In this document: one piece after another, positions 35,451 through 44,593 of the stretch | Position numbering within the stretch: position 1 is the first letter of the stretch | Layout: each line of letters begins with the position of its first letter | DNA from: Pseudomonas sp. UFMG81 | Lineage (GTDB): Bacteria; Pseudomonadota; Gammaproteobacteria; Pseudomonadales; Pseudomonadaceae | Direction: 5' to 3' | Assembly (NCBI RefSeq): GCF_015354575.1 | Contig: NZ_JACAFQ010000022.1 | Location: 80,797-134,421, forward strand | Length of the DNA: 53,625 bases | The notes under the pieces: generated by a model | Database searches by the model: none | What the model was told of the DNA's origin: nothing | Seen by the model: only the letters and a program-made list of their open reading frames with translations | Made by a program: the position numbers and the translations under genes

Positions 35451-35626
35451 GTCGATCGCCTCCCACCGTGGCCCCCGATGTGGGGGAAATGCCCCGGAAA
35501 ACCCGGGTTTTCAGGTAGGAACGCAAGCAGCGTGCCGCTTGCCGCACCGCATGGCGCAAGGCCCCGGCGCAGACGTGCACGGCTGTTGCATAAGGCTGTC
35601 TGCACACGCACACGGAGGGTTTCACC

Positions 35627-36052
35627 ATGCAGCGCAGCATCCATGCCCAACGCGGTTTCACCCTGCTCGAACTGCTGGTGGTGCTGGTGGTGCTCGGCTT
35701 GTTGGCCGGCATCGTCGCACCCAAGTACTTCAGCCAGCTCGGGCGCTCCGAGGCCAAGGTGGCGCGGGCGCAGATCGAGGGCCTGGGCAAGGCCCTGGAC
35801 CTGTACCGCCTGGAAGTCGGCCACTACCCCAGCAGCGAACAGGGCTTGCAGGCCCTGGTGGCGGCGCCCAGCGGCGAGGCGCGCTGGTCGGGGCCGTACC
35901 TGCAGAAGGCCGTGCCCCAGGACCCGTGGGGGCGCGCCTACATCTACAAGCAACCTGGCGAGAACGGCGGCGAGTACGACCTGCTGTCGATGGGCAAGGA
36001 CGGCCAGCCCGGCGGCGATGGCGAGAACGCCGAAATCACCAGCTGGCAATGA
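35627..36052 (+). CDS. gspG: type II secretion major pseudopilin GspG
   Basis: A 141-residue pseudopilin. Prepilin cleavage is expected between Gly10 and Phe11 (QRG/FTLLELLVVLVVLGLL), with Glu15 as the conserved +5 Glu. The C-terminal half carries the GspG fold, including DPWGRAYIYK and the calcium-site region SMGKDGQPGGDGENAEI. It requires a prepilin peptidase, which is not in the window. GGAGGG lies before the ATG. It is followed by gspF; no gspD, gspE or gspL-type gene is adjacent, so the set is incomplete here. Confidence 0.94.
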   Translation: MQRSIHAQRGFTLLELLVVLVVLGLLAGIVAPKYFSQLGRSEAKVARAQIEGLGKALDLYRLEVGHYPSSEQGLQALVAAPSGEARWSGPYLQKAVPQDPWGRAYIYKQPGENGGEYDLLSMGKDGQPGGDGENAEITSWQ

Positions 36053-36063
36053 GGAGTGCGGCC

Positions 36064-37254
36064 ATGCGCTACCAGCTCAAGGCCCTGGGCAGCCAGGGCG
36101 TGGTGCAATTGCAAGTGGAGGCCGAGGACCTCGAGCAGGCCAGGCGCCAGGCCGAGGACCAGGGCTTGCGCGTGCTCAGCGTGCGCGGCGCAGGCCTTGG
36201 GCTGCGTGCCCTGCCCTGGCGCCGCGCCGCAGCCTTCGACCTGGTGCTGTTCAGCCAGGAACTGGCCACCCTGCTCAATGCCGGGCTGCCGCTGATCGAC
36301 GCCTTGGAGAGCCTGGCCGAGAAAGCCCCCAGCGGCGCCGCGCGCAAGACCCTGGAGGCACTGGTCGCCCAGCTCTACGAAGGGCGCTCGCTGTCCCAGG
36401 CGCTGGGCCAGCAACCGCGGATCTTCCCCACCTTGTATGTGGCCCTGGTGCAATCGAGCGAGCGCACCGGTGCGCTGGGCGATGCGCTGGGCCGTTACAT
36501 CGGCTACCGCCAGCGACTGGACGTGGTTCGGCAGAAGCTGGTGGGCGCCTCGGTGTACCCGCTGCTGCTGTTGCTGGTGGGGGGTGGCGTGGTGCTGTTC
36601 CTGCTGGGCTACGTGGTGCCACGCTTCAGCCTGGTGTTCGAAGGGATGGGCACCGAGCTGCCATGGCTGTCGCGGGTGCTGATGCAGATCGGCCTGTTTC
36701 TCCATGCCCAGCAATTACCCCTGGGGCTGGGTACGCTGGGGGGCATTGCCACACTGGTGACCCTGCGTCGCCACCCGGCCGTGCGCCGCTGGGCAAGCCG
36801 CCAGTTGCGCCGCGTGCCGGCGCTGCACCAGCGCCTGGTGATGTACGAACTGGCGCGGTTCTACCGCTCGCTGGGGATCTTGCTGCAGGGCGGGATCCCC
36901 ATCCTCACCGCCCTGGGCATGGCTCGTGGTTTGCTGGGCAGTGCTGCCGCCGAGGGCCTGGAGCAGGCAAGCCGGCGCGTTGCCGAAGGGCTGCCGCTGT
37001 CCGATGCGCTGGAGGCCGGGCAGCTGGTGACGCCCGTGTCGCTACGCTTGCTGCGCGCAGGAGAACAGTCGGGGAATCTCGGTGAAATGCTGGAAAACTG
37101 CGCCGATTTTCACGACCAGGAGATCGGGCGCTGGGTCGAATGGTTCGTCAAGTTGTTCGAGCCGCTGTTGATGACCTTCATCGGCCTGTTGATCGGCTTG
37201 ATCGTGATCCTGATGTACATGCCGATCTTCGAGCTGGCGTCGAGCATTCACTGA
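36064..37254 (+). CDS. gspF: type II secretion inner-membrane protein GspF
   Basis: A 396-residue protein with two T2SSF domains. FSQELATLLNAGLPLIDALESL marks the first and YELARFYRSLGILLQGGIPILTALGMA the second, with membrane helices at about 165-190, 216-236 and 365-390. GspF is the platform protein that couples the ATPase to pseudopilus growth. It follows gspG by 11 bases with AGGAG before its ATG. It is complete despite the absence of other gsp genes. Confidence 0.93.
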   Translation: MRYQLKALGSQGVVQLQVEAEDLEQARRQAEDQGLRVLSVRGAGLGLRALPWRRAAAFDLVLFSQELATLLNAGLPLIDALESLAEKAPSGAARKTLEALVAQLYEGRSLSQALGQQPRIFPTLYVALVQSSERTGALGDALGRYIGYRQRLDVVRQKLVGASVYPLLLLLVGGGVVLFLLGYVVPRFSLVFEGMGTELPWLSRVLMQIGLFLHAQQLPLGLGTLGGIATLVTLRRHPAVRRWASRQLRRVPALHQRLVMYELARFYRSLGILLQGGIPILTALGMARGLLGSAAAEGLEQASRRVAEGLPLSDALEAGQLVTPVSLRLLRAGEQSGNLGEMLENCADFHDQEIGRWVEWFVKLFEPLLMTFIGLLIGLIVILMYMPIFELASSIH

Positions 37255-37274
37255 AGCTGGCGCGGCCGTGCACC

Positions 37275-38237
37275 TCAGTAGTCGAACCGCTCCACCACCC
37301 GGCGCCGCTCGTTGTCATCGCGCCGGTCATACGCGGCCGTGGTCTGGATATTGGCGTGGTGCGCCAGCTTCTGGGCGATCGACAGGTCATGCTCCTCGAT
37401 CACCCGGGTGATGAACGCCCGGCGAAAATCGTGGGGCATGATCTTTGCCCCCACCTGGGCGCCGCGCTGGCGGGCGATGTAGTAGATGGCGTGCTTGGTG
37501 ATGCGCGCACGGGTGATGTGGCTGCCCCGGCGGATGCGGTTGAACAGGAAGCTGTCGTCGCGCTCGCCGGCCGGCAGGTGCTGCCTGCGCAGGTCGAGCC
37601 AGGCCTGCAGCTTGTCGAACGCCCAGGCCGGCGCGTACTTGAGCAACTGGCGGTTGCCCTTGCCCAGCACCTGCACGCAGCGCTCATCGAAGTCCACCTG
37701 GGCCAGGTCGATATCCACCGATTCGGACTTGCGCATGCCGGTGCCATACAGCAGCGCCAGGATCGCCGCGTCGCGCACCCCCTGTGGGCGCGGGTCGGCG
37801 GCGCAGACCTCCATCAGCTCGCGGATCAGGCTGCGCCGCAGGTTACGCCCCGGCGGCAGTCGGCTGCCACTGGCTGGCTTGACTTCGCGGATGCGCAGCA
37901 ACTGCTCATGGTCGATCAGGCCCAACCGCCAGGCTTCATTCATCACCCCGCGCACGGCATTGACATACAGCGACGAGGTATTGGGCGCATAGCCATCGGC
38001 GCGCAAGGCGGCAACCAGGCCGATCACATGGCCCGGCTCGAGCAGGTGCCAGGGCACATCGGCGATGTCGGCGTCGACGAAGCCCAGGCGATCGGCGGCG
38101 TCCTGGAGGATGTAGCGCATGGTCAGCTGGCTGGACGGCGCCAGGCGGGCCAGATACTGCGGCAGTGGGTTGCGCGCGAGGTCTATCACAACGGGAATCC
38201 TGTAGCGGTACCAGGCCGTTGCCACGGCTTGGCGCAT
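37275..38237 (-). CDS. tyrosine-type site-specific recombinase
   Basis: A 320-residue recombinase with a core-binding domain (about 20-130) and a catalytic domain carrying the full set Arg169, Lys193, His269, Arg272, His293/His294 and nucleophile Tyr303. AAGGA lies before the ATG. It converges on gspF, with 20 bases between stops. I see no att repeats, phage genes or cassette array around it, so it is a solitary, apparently intact recombinase of unknown target. Confidence 0.9.
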   Translation of the reverse strand: MRQAVATAWYRYRIPVVIDLARNPLPQYLARLAPSSQLTMRYILQDAADRLGFVDADIADVPWHLLEPGHVIGLVAALRADGYAPNTSSLYVNAVRGVMNEAWRLGLIDHEQLLRIREVKPASGSRLPPGRNLRRSLIRELMEVCAADPRPQGVRDAAILALLYGTGMRKSESVDIDLAQVDFDERCVQVLGKGNRQLLKYAPAWAFDKLQAWLDLRRQHLPAGERDDSFLFNRIRRGSHITRARITKHAIYYIARQRGAQVGAKIMPHDFRRAFITRVIEEHDLSIAQKLAHHANIQTTAAYDRRDDNERRRVVERFDY

Positions 38238-38397
38238 AGCAAGTCCTTATGACTCTGATTCAAGTCAAAAGGACAATAAAAGCTTCGGGTCACTATGACC
38301 ATGATCGTGCCATCACCTTGATATGCAAGGGTTTGCCCGATGGCACGGATCGTGATGGTACCTCATCAACCGCCTCGAATCGAACAAGGTCCACGCC

Positions 38398-39579
38398 ATG
38401 CTCGTCCAGCCTGTCACCGCTCGTCCGCGCCAGCCCGTCTGGGCCCTGGGTTTTCGACCGTTCTTCCTGGGCGGCAGCATTTTTGCCCTGCTCGCCTTGC
38501 TGCTGTGGGCCGGGGTGCTGACCGGCGTACTGCAACCCGCGCCGCCAGGCGGCATGCTCGCCTGGCACCGGCACGAAATGCTGTTTGGTTTCGCCGTGGC
38601 GATCGTCGCCGGCTTCCTGCTCACGGCGGTACAGAACTGGAGCGGCATTCCAGGCCTGAGCGGCCGGCCGTTGAAGGGGTTGTTCCTGCTCTGGCTACTG
38701 GGGCGGGCGAGCTGGTTCCTGCCACTGCCGGCCTGGTTGCTGATGACCTTGCATGGCGCCTTCCTGCCACTGGTGGCGCTGGCCTTGGCACGGCCGATCA
38801 TCCAGCGCCGCTTGCACAACAACTACCCGATCGTGGTGCTGGTGCTGCTGCTCGCCAGCTGCCAGTGGCTGACCCTGGCCGGCTGGTCGACGCAGAACGA
38901 GTTGCTGCAGCGCCGAGGCGTGCTGGCTGGCCTGTGGTTGATCGCCGCCATGATGAGTGTGATCGGTGGCCGGGTGATTCCATTCTTCACCCGGCGCGGC
39001 CTTGGCGAGATGAGCCCAAGCGCCGCCCACCCATGGCTGGACCGAGCCTGCCTGCTGGGCAGCGTGGCCGTGCCACTGAGCTACGTGACTGGGCTGAACG
39101 ATATGCCGCGCCCCTTCATGGCCCTGCTGTTCGCAGCCTTGGCCTTGCTGCACGCTGCGCGCCTGGTGCTGTGGCATGACCATCGGCTGTGGCGGCTGCC
39201 GCTGCTGTGGTCACTGCACCTGGCCTACGCCTGGCTGGTCCCGGCGTGCCTGGGCCTGGCGCTATGGCACGCCGGCGTAGCGCTCAACCCCAGCCTGGCG
39301 GCGCATGCGCTGAGCGTGGGCGCGATGACCGGGCTGGTCGTGGCGATGATGGCACGGGTCAGCCTGGGCCATACCGGGCGGCCGTTGCAGGTGCCACGCT
39401 GCATTGGCTGGGCGTTCGCGCTGATCCAGCTGGCAGCCGTCGCCCGAGTCGCGGTGGCACCCTTTGCACCGCTGGGGCTGGGGTTATCGGTATTGTTAGC
39501 CAGCGCCGGGATGCTGTTGTTCCTCTGGCATTACCTGCCGATCCTGCTGCGTGCGCGGGTGGACGGGATGCCAGGGTAG
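38398..39579 (+). CDS. nnrS: NnrS family haem-copper membrane protein
   Basis: A 393-residue membrane protein with about twelve hydrophobic segments. Landmarks are WALGFRPFFLGGSIFALLALLLW, WHRHEMLFGFAVAIVAGFLLTAVQNW and GRVIPFFTRR. NnrS is a haem- and copper-containing protein linked to nitric oxide tolerance. A TTGAT half-site resembling an FNR/DNR box occurs at 38318-38322, 75 bases before the start, but the second half is poor. It is divergent from the recombinase gene. Confidence 0.92.
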   Translation: MLVQPVTARPRQPVWALGFRPFFLGGSIFALLALLLWAGVLTGVLQPAPPGGMLAWHRHEMLFGFAVAIVAGFLLTAVQNWSGIPGLSGRPLKGLFLLWLLGRASWFLPLPAWLLMTLHGAFLPLVALALARPIIQRRLHNNYPIVVLVLLLASCQWLTLAGWSTQNELLQRRGVLAGLWLIAAMMSVIGGRVIPFFTRRGLGEMSPSAAHPWLDRACLLGSVAVPLSYVTGLNDMPRPFMALLFAALALLHAARLVLWHDHRLWRLPLLWSLHLAYAWLVPACLGLALWHAGVALNPSLAAHALSVGAMTGLVVAMMARVSLGHTGRPLQVPRCIGWAFALIQLAAVARVAVAPFAPLGLGLSVLLASAGMLLFLWHYLPILLRARVDGMPG

Positions 39580-39595
39580 CGCAGGACCTTCGTCG

Positions 39596-39825
39596 ATCGC
39601 GGGGCAAGCCCGCTCCCACATCTTGCGCGGTATCTGTAGGAGCGGCCTTGTGCCGCGAAAGGGCTGCATCCCAGCCCCAGCAATCGTGAATGCCACATAG
39701 AAGCCTGGGGCCGCGATGCGGCCCTTTCCGACCGGTCCGGCGCCCCGGCAAGGCCGCTCCTACAAAAGATCTGTGCAAGACAGTTGCTCCCACAATAATC
39801 GGTGGGAGCGGGCTTGCCCCGCGAT
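39596..39825. repeat. nested REP: one pair inside another
   Basis: The outer arms (39596-39619 and 39802-39825) are a perfect 24-bp inverted repeat of the GTGGGAGCGGGCTTGCCCCG type. The inner arms (TGTAGGAGCGGCCTTG at 39635-39650 and CAAGGCCGCTCCTACA at 39749-39764) are of the other REP class. The right inner arm also carries the CCGACCGGTCCGGCGCCCC module seen at 11391-11535. Confidence 0.88.
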
Positions 39826-39878
39826 GGCATTGCGATGGGCTACAGTTTCACGGCATCCCCCCACGCAAGCGAGGCCGC

Positions 39879-40520
39879 ATGGCGTTTCTTACCCGCACCC
39901 ACCCACGCCTGAGCTTCGCCATACTGGCCGGCGTCATTGGCGGCTGGCTGATCCCGGCCGGCGACAGCGTGCAACACATCCTCGCCGGCTGGAACCTCGG
40001 GGTCTGGCTGTACCTGCTGATGGTCCTGTGGCTCAGCCTGCGGGCCAGCGCGGACAAGGTGCGCAAGGTGGCCTGCATCGAAGACGAGAATGCCGGGCTG
40101 GTACTGATCACGGTCATCGTCGCCGCCATCGCCAGCCTGGCGGCCGTGACCTTGCAGCTGGTATCCAGCCGCGGCCTGGAGGGCAGTGCCCTGACCCTGC
40201 ACTACCTGTACACCGGGCTCACCGTGGCCGGCTCGTGGCTGCTGATCGGCTGCATCTTCAGCCTGCACTACGCCCGGCTGTTCTACACCGGCGACCATCG
40301 CGAGCCGCCGCTGCGCTTCCCCGATGGCGAATGCGACCCCGACTACTGGGACTTCCACTACTTCTCGTTCACCATCAGCGTCGCGGTGCAGACCTCCGAT
40401 ATCGGCGTCGGTGGGCGCGCCATGCGCCGGGTGGTGCTGGCCCACTCACTGGTAGGCTTCGTGTTCAATACGGCGATCCTGGGCTTCACCATCAACATCG
40501 CCGCCGGCCTGCTCGGCTGA
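39879..40520 (+). CDS. DUF1345 family membrane protein
   Basis: A 213-residue membrane protein with about five hydrophobic segments. DENAGLVLITVIVAAIASLAAV, LHYLYTGLTVAGSWLLIG and FHYFSFTISVAVQTSDIGVGGRAMRRVVLAHSLVGFVFNTAILG are the conserved DUF1345 blocks, the last resembling an ion channel pore region. No function is established. The ATG at 39879 follows a weak GAGG. Its last 75 bases overlap the convergent aminotransferase gene. Confidence 0.88.
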   Translation: MAFLTRTHPRLSFAILAGVIGGWLIPAGDSVQHILAGWNLGVWLYLLMVLWLSLRASADKVRKVACIEDENAGLVLITVIVAAIASLAAVTLQLVSSRGLEGSALTLHYLYTGLTVAGSWLLIGCIFSLHYARLFYTGDHREPPLRFPDGECDPDYWDFHYFSFTISVAVQTSDIGVGGRAMRRVVLAHSLVGFVFNTAILGFTINIAAGLLG

Positions 40521-41675
40521 CAGCCGCCGCGCGCAGGCGGCAATGCGCCGGCAGACCCGCTCCAGCACCTGGGCCTCCAGCACCAGCCCCAGGCGCACAT
40601 GCCCCGCCGCGCTCGGTCCGAAGGCGTCGCCTGGGAGCAGCGCCACGCCCTCCTCGTCCAGCAGGCGCTGGGCGAAGGCCTGGGCACTGAACCCGGTGGC
40701 GCGGATATCCAGCATCACGAACATGCCACCGGCCGGGCGGTGGGCGCGCACGTGCGGGCAGCCTTCCAGCACCGCGCACACCCGATCACGGCGCTGGCGG
40801 TAGGCCTCGCGCATACGTGCCACTTCGGGCAATGCCTGCTCCAGGGCCACGCAGGCCGCCTGCATGATGAACTCCGGCAAACCGAACAGCATGGCCATCG
40901 CCAGGTTGGCCAGGTGCTCGGCCAGCACCGGCGGCCCGATCACCCAGCCGATGCGCCAGCCGCTCATGGCGTGGGACTTGGACAGGCTGTCGATCACCAC
41001 GCAACGTTCGGCCATGCCCGGCAGGCCCAACGGGCTGGGTGCCTCGCCGTCATACAGCAAGCCACGGTAGACCTCGTCGCACACCAGCCACAGGTCATGC
41101 GCCTGGCATAACCGGGCCAGCTGCTGCAGATCCTGGGTCGCAATCGCCGCGCCGGTGGGGTTGTGCGGGCTGTTGAGCAGCAGGCCACGGGTGCGCGGGG
41201 TAATGGCCCGCGCCACCGCCGCGGGGTCGAGACGAAAGCCGTCCTCAGGGCGCACCGCCACCTGCACCACTTGCGCCCCGCAGGCGCCGAACACGCCGTG
41301 GTAGGTGACATACATCGGCTCGGCGACGATCACCTCGTCACCGGCCTCGAACAGGCACTGGAAAGTGGCATACAGCGCACACTGGGCGCCGGCGGTGACC
41401 ACCACCTGCTCGGGCGTAATCGCCTGGCCACTGTGGCGCACGATGGCTTCGCGCAGGGCCAGGCTGCCGCGCAGGTCACTGTAGTGGGTATCGCCGCGGC
41501 GCAGGCTGGCCACCGCCGCGTCCGTCACTGCGGCCGGAGTGTCGAAGTCCGGGTCGCCCACCGACAGCAGGTAGATTTCACGCCCCTGCTTGCGCAGCGC
41601 CTGGGCCTGGTAGTGGATGTCCCAGGCGGCGGCTGCGTCGCCGGCAATTCGTTGGGTGAGCGTGGCATAACGCAT
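40446..41675 (-). CDS. PLP-dependent aminotransferase (class I/II)
   Basis: A 409-residue fold-type I aminotransferase. PLP-binding Lys233 lies in DSLSKSHAMSGWRIGW, with NSPHNPTGA, CDEVYRGLLYDG and GHVRLGLV as other active-site landmarks. The sequence resembles arginine:pyruvate or aspartate-type transaminases of pseudomonads, but the substrate cannot be fixed. ATG 41675 has GGGAG six bases upstream. The final 25 residues (ARRLSAEQAGGDVDGEAQ) lie antisense to the end of the DUF1345 gene and may be a recent extension by loss of an earlier stop. Confidence 0.9.
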   Translation of the reverse strand: MRYATLTQRIAGDAAAAWDIHYQAQALRKQGREIYLLSVGDPDFDTPAAVTDAAVASLRRGDTHYSDLRGSLALREAIVRHSGQAITPEQVVVTAGAQCALYATFQCLFEAGDEVIVAEPMYVTYHGVFGACGAQVVQVAVRPEDGFRLDPAAVARAITPRTRGLLLNSPHNPTGAAIATQDLQQLARLCQAHDLWLVCDEVYRGLLYDGEAPSPLGLPGMAERCVVIDSLSKSHAMSGWRIGWVIGPPVLAEHLANLAMAMLFGLPEFIMQAACVALEQALPEVARMREAYRQRRDRVCAVLEGCPHVRAHRPAGGMFVMLDIRATGFSAQAFAQRLLDEEGVALLPGDAFGPSAAGHVRLGLVLEAQVLERVCRRIAACARRLSAEQAGGDVDGEAQDRRIEHEAYQ

Positions 41676-41975
41676 GACTGTCTCCCTGTCTGCCCGGCGG
41701 CGCCGCTGGTCCGAAAACGCGCTGTGGGTAAACATAGCAGAGCGCCAGCCCGCGCCACGCGCCGGCTCAAGGGGAAAACGTTTGCCATGGCCACTGGCCG
41801 CCAGCCGGTCGCCCAGGTGTCACTGTGAACGCCGTCATGCATTGGCATATTTGTCATATTTTCCGGGGAAGGTTGCCGGAGCCGGTGCTATGGTTAGGGT
41901 CCTACGGTCAGGTACGACCGTTCACACCCACAACGTCGAAATCACCACGTTCACATGACGAACAAGGAGGCTGGC
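41676..41975. other. intergenic region upstream of DUF1652 gene
   Basis: This 300-base stretch has no convincing gene. It includes two CATATTT repeats (about 41847-41861) and a dyad ACGGTC-N6-GACCGT at 41904-41921. It should hold divergent promoters for the aminotransferase and DUF1652 genes. Confidence 0.5.
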
Positions 41976-42239
41976 ATGAACAAGATGACGTTCCCCAACG
42001 CCTGCCAGGTGATGCGCTGGCACTTCCACCCGCTGGGTTTCGAGGCCAGCATGGATGCGCCGCGCAGCATGGTAGCCCGGCTGTTCGACCGGGCCAGCGG
42101 TGAAACCCTGCTGGCCATCGCCGGCATCCCCTGCGCGGCGATCATGGCCGCGACCGACGTCGAGCGAATCATCGAGGCCGTCGAGGCCGAAATGGAAACC
42201 TTCGACCTGATGGCCAGCCCGTTGCGCGACGCGGTTTAG
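41976..42239 (+). CDS. DUF1652 family protein
   Basis: An 87-residue protein of the Pseudomonas-restricted DUF1652 family, recognised from MTFPNACQVMRWHFHPLGFEASMDAP and GIPCAAIMAATDVERIIEAVEAEM. It is cytoplasmic and of unknown function. ATG 41976 follows AAGGAGG by six bases; an earlier ATG at 41955 overlaps that site and is rejected. The stop overlaps the convergent MHYT-GGDEF-EAL gene stop by two bases. Confidence 0.88.
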   Translation: MNKMTFPNACQVMRWHFHPLGFEASMDAPRSMVARLFDRASGETLLAIAGIPCAAIMAATDVERIIEAVEAEMETFDLMASPLRDAV

Positions 42240-44323
42240 CCCGCGGCCTCCTGGCGCGCCCGCAGCGCCGCCAAACCCTTCAAGAATTGCTCGGGCGGCA
42301 CCGGCTGGCCGAGCAGGTAGCCTTGCAGCGAATCGCAGCCCAGCCGGGTCAGAAAGTCCTGCTGGCGGTCGGTTTCCACGCCTTCGGCGACGATCCGCAG
42401 CCCCAGCGCCTGACCCAGGGCGACAATCGCCGAGACGATGGCCGCGTCATCGCTGTCCTGCTCCAGGTCGCGGACGAAACCGCGGTCGATCTTCAGCTCG
42501 TTGGCCGGCAGGCGCTTGAGGTACATCAGGCTGGAGTAGCCCGTCCCGAAGTCATCGATGGACAGGTCCACGCCCATGTCCGACAGGCGCTGCAGCACCA
42601 TCAGGCTGGCGTCGGCATCGCGCATGGCGGTGGTCTCGGTGATCTCCAGGGTCAGCCGGTTGGCGGGCAGGCGGTTGTCGGCCAGGGCCTGGGCGACGCT
42701 ATCGACCAGCCCGGCATGGCAAAACTGGATGGCCGACAGGTTGACCGCGATGCGCCAGTCGTCGTGGCCCTGGTCCATCCACTGGCGCATCTGCCGGCAG
42801 GCCTCGCCCAGCACCCATTCGCCGATGGGGATGATCAGCCCGGTCTTTTCCGCAAGGCCGATGAAACGGTCCGGCAGCATCAGGCCATGCAGCGGGTGCT
42901 CCCAGCGCAGCAAGGCTTCGGCGCCGATGGGTTGACGCCCCACGGCATCGAACTTGGGCTGGTAGTGCAGGCGGAACTGCTCATGCTCCAGCGCCGTGCG
43001 CAGGTCCTGCAGCAACTGCAACTGCTGGCGAGCATTGCTGTTCATCGAGGCGTCGAAGAAGCTGTAGCCGTTCTTGCCGGCACTCTTGGCGTGGTACATG
43101 GCGGCGTCGGCGTTGCGCAACAGCTCGTGCTGGTCCAGGCCATTGCCTGGGTACATGACGATGCCCAGGCTCGCCGACAGCTGCAGGTCGTGCTCGGCCA
43201 CGCGGAATGGCTTGGCCATCAGGTTGACCTGCTTGACCGCGACGTTCATGGCATCGTCCGGTTCGCCCAGTTCCACCAGCAGCACGAACTCGTCGCCGCC
43301 GATGCGCGCCAGGGTGTCCTGGCTGTGCAGGTGGCCACGCAAGCGCGCCGCCACGGCCTTGAGCAGCAGGTCGCCGACATGGTGGCCAAACGCGTCGTTG
43401 ACCGGCTTGAAACCATCGAGGTCGATGAACATCAGTGCGAAACAACCGCCCTGCTCTGCCACCCGGCCCATGGCCTGGTCGATGCGGTCGGCCAGCAACG
43501 TGCGGTTGGGCAGCCCGGTCAGGGTGTCGTGCAGGGCCAACTGGGTCAGTTCCTGGTTGGCCAGGGTCAGCGAGCGGGCCAGCTCCGCCGTGCGCGCTTC
43601 AAGGCGAGCGTCCAGTACCGAGGTCAGCAGCGCCACCGCCAGTACCGCCAGGGTGGTGATCAGCACCAGGTAGTCCAGGCCATCGCCGGCCAGGCCATCG
43701 GCCAGCGCACCGCAGAAGCTGCCTTCGGGGAAGTTGGCCGCGGCCATGCCGGTGTAGTGCATGCCGACGATGGCAAAGCCCATCACCACGGCCGCCAGGC
43801 CACGGATCTGCCGCACGTAAGGGGTGTGCTGGCGCAGGCGGAAGGCGATCCACAGCGCCGCCGCCGAGGCCCCCACCGCGATGGCCAGCGAAGCCCCGAA
43901 CAGCGTCGGGTCGTAGTCGATGCCCGGCTGCATGCGTAGCGCCGCCATGCCCATGTAGTGCATGCAGGCGATGCCGGTGCCCATGATCAGCGCACCGAAG
44001 CCCAACTGCAGCCACGGCAGTTGCGGCTGGCTCACCAGCCACAGGGCGAACCCCGACGAAGCCACCGCGATCAGCAGCGACAGCGCGGTCAGCGTGGTGT
44101 CGTAGCCCAGGCTGATCGGCAGGCTGAAGGCAAGCATGCCGATGAAGTGCATCGACCAGATGCCGATGCCCATGGCCAGCGCGCCACCGCCCATCCACAG
44201 GTACACCGCGCGGCCCTGGGCCGTGGCGATGCGCCCGGTCAGGTCAAGGGCTGTGTAGGAGGCAAGAATGGCCACGCACAGCGAGATCAACACCAGCGAG
44301 GAGGAGTAGCTACCGATCAGCAT
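42236..44323 (-). CDS. MHYT-GGDEF-EAL cyclic di-GMP protein
   Basis: A 695-residue protein. The N-terminal MHYT domain has seven membrane helices and three motif copies (MHFIGM, MHYMGM, MHYTGM), thought to bind copper and sense oxygen, CO or NO. A GGDEF domain with intact RIGGDEF and an EAL domain with EALLRW, DDFGTGYSS and EGVET follow. Both catalytic sites look complete, so it may make or break cyclic di-GMP. I use ATG 44323; a GTG two codons earlier is possible. Confidence 0.94.
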   Translation of the reverse strand: MLIGSYSSSLVLISLCVAILASYTALDLTGRIATAQGRAVYLWMGGGALAMGIGIWSMHFIGMLAFSLPISLGYDTTLTALSLLIAVASSGFALWLVSQPQLPWLQLGFGALIMGTGIACMHYMGMAALRMQPGIDYDPTLFGASLAIAVGASAAALWIAFRLRQHTPYVRQIRGLAAVVMGFAIVGMHYTGMAAANFPEGSFCGALADGLAGDGLDYLVLITTLAVLAVALLTSVLDARLEARTAELARSLTLANQELTQLALHDTLTGLPNRTLLADRIDQAMGRVAEQGGCFALMFIDLDGFKPVNDAFGHHVGDLLLKAVAARLRGHLHSQDTLARIGGDEFVLLVELGEPDDAMNVAVKQVNLMAKPFRVAEHDLQLSASLGIVMYPGNGLDQHELLRNADAAMYHAKSAGKNGYSFFDASMNSNARQQLQLLQDLRTALEHEQFRLHYQPKFDAVGRQPIGAEALLRWEHPLHGLMLPDRFIGLAEKTGLIIPIGEWVLGEACRQMRQWMDQGHDDWRIAVNLSAIQFCHAGLVDSVAQALADNRLPANRLTLEITETTAMRDADASLMVLQRLSDMGVDLSIDDFGTGYSSLMYLKRLPANELKIDRGFVRDLEQDSDDAAIVSAIVALGQALGLRIVAEGVETDRQQDFLTRLGCDSLQGYLLGQPVPPEQFLKGLAALRARQEAAG

Positions 44324-44593
44324 GTGCACGTCCAGAAACAGACCACGGGCAGGCCCGGAAAAAGCCGATGATTGTACTCAAGCTTTGGCGAAACGCACGG
44401 GGTTTTCGCCGCCAGCAATGGATCCAATCAAAGGCTTTAGCCGCTGTAGCACGCGGGCCAGAGCGATCAAACGGCTGTTTGAGGGCAGATTGCCACTGGT
44501 CGTCTGCCGGGGCCCGGCAAAAGCGAGCCAAGCGAAGCGGCTGCGGCTAGACTTTACAGGCCGACTTAACCGTACCTGCTTCAGGAGCGCACG

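Noticed and set aside
37140..38252. 370-residue plus-strand frame opposite the recombinase
   Set aside because: No recognisable domain and no ribosome site; the minus-strand frame has all tyrosine recombinase catalytic residues.
38311..38330. FNR/DNR box upstream of nnrS
   Set aside because: Only the TTGAT half-site is good; the partner half (AAGG in place of ATCAA) is too poor to list as a site.
37275..39579. Prophage or integrative island around the recombinase
   Set aside because: The neighbours (gspF, nnrS) are ordinary chromosomal genes and no att repeats, phage genes or base-composition shift are seen.
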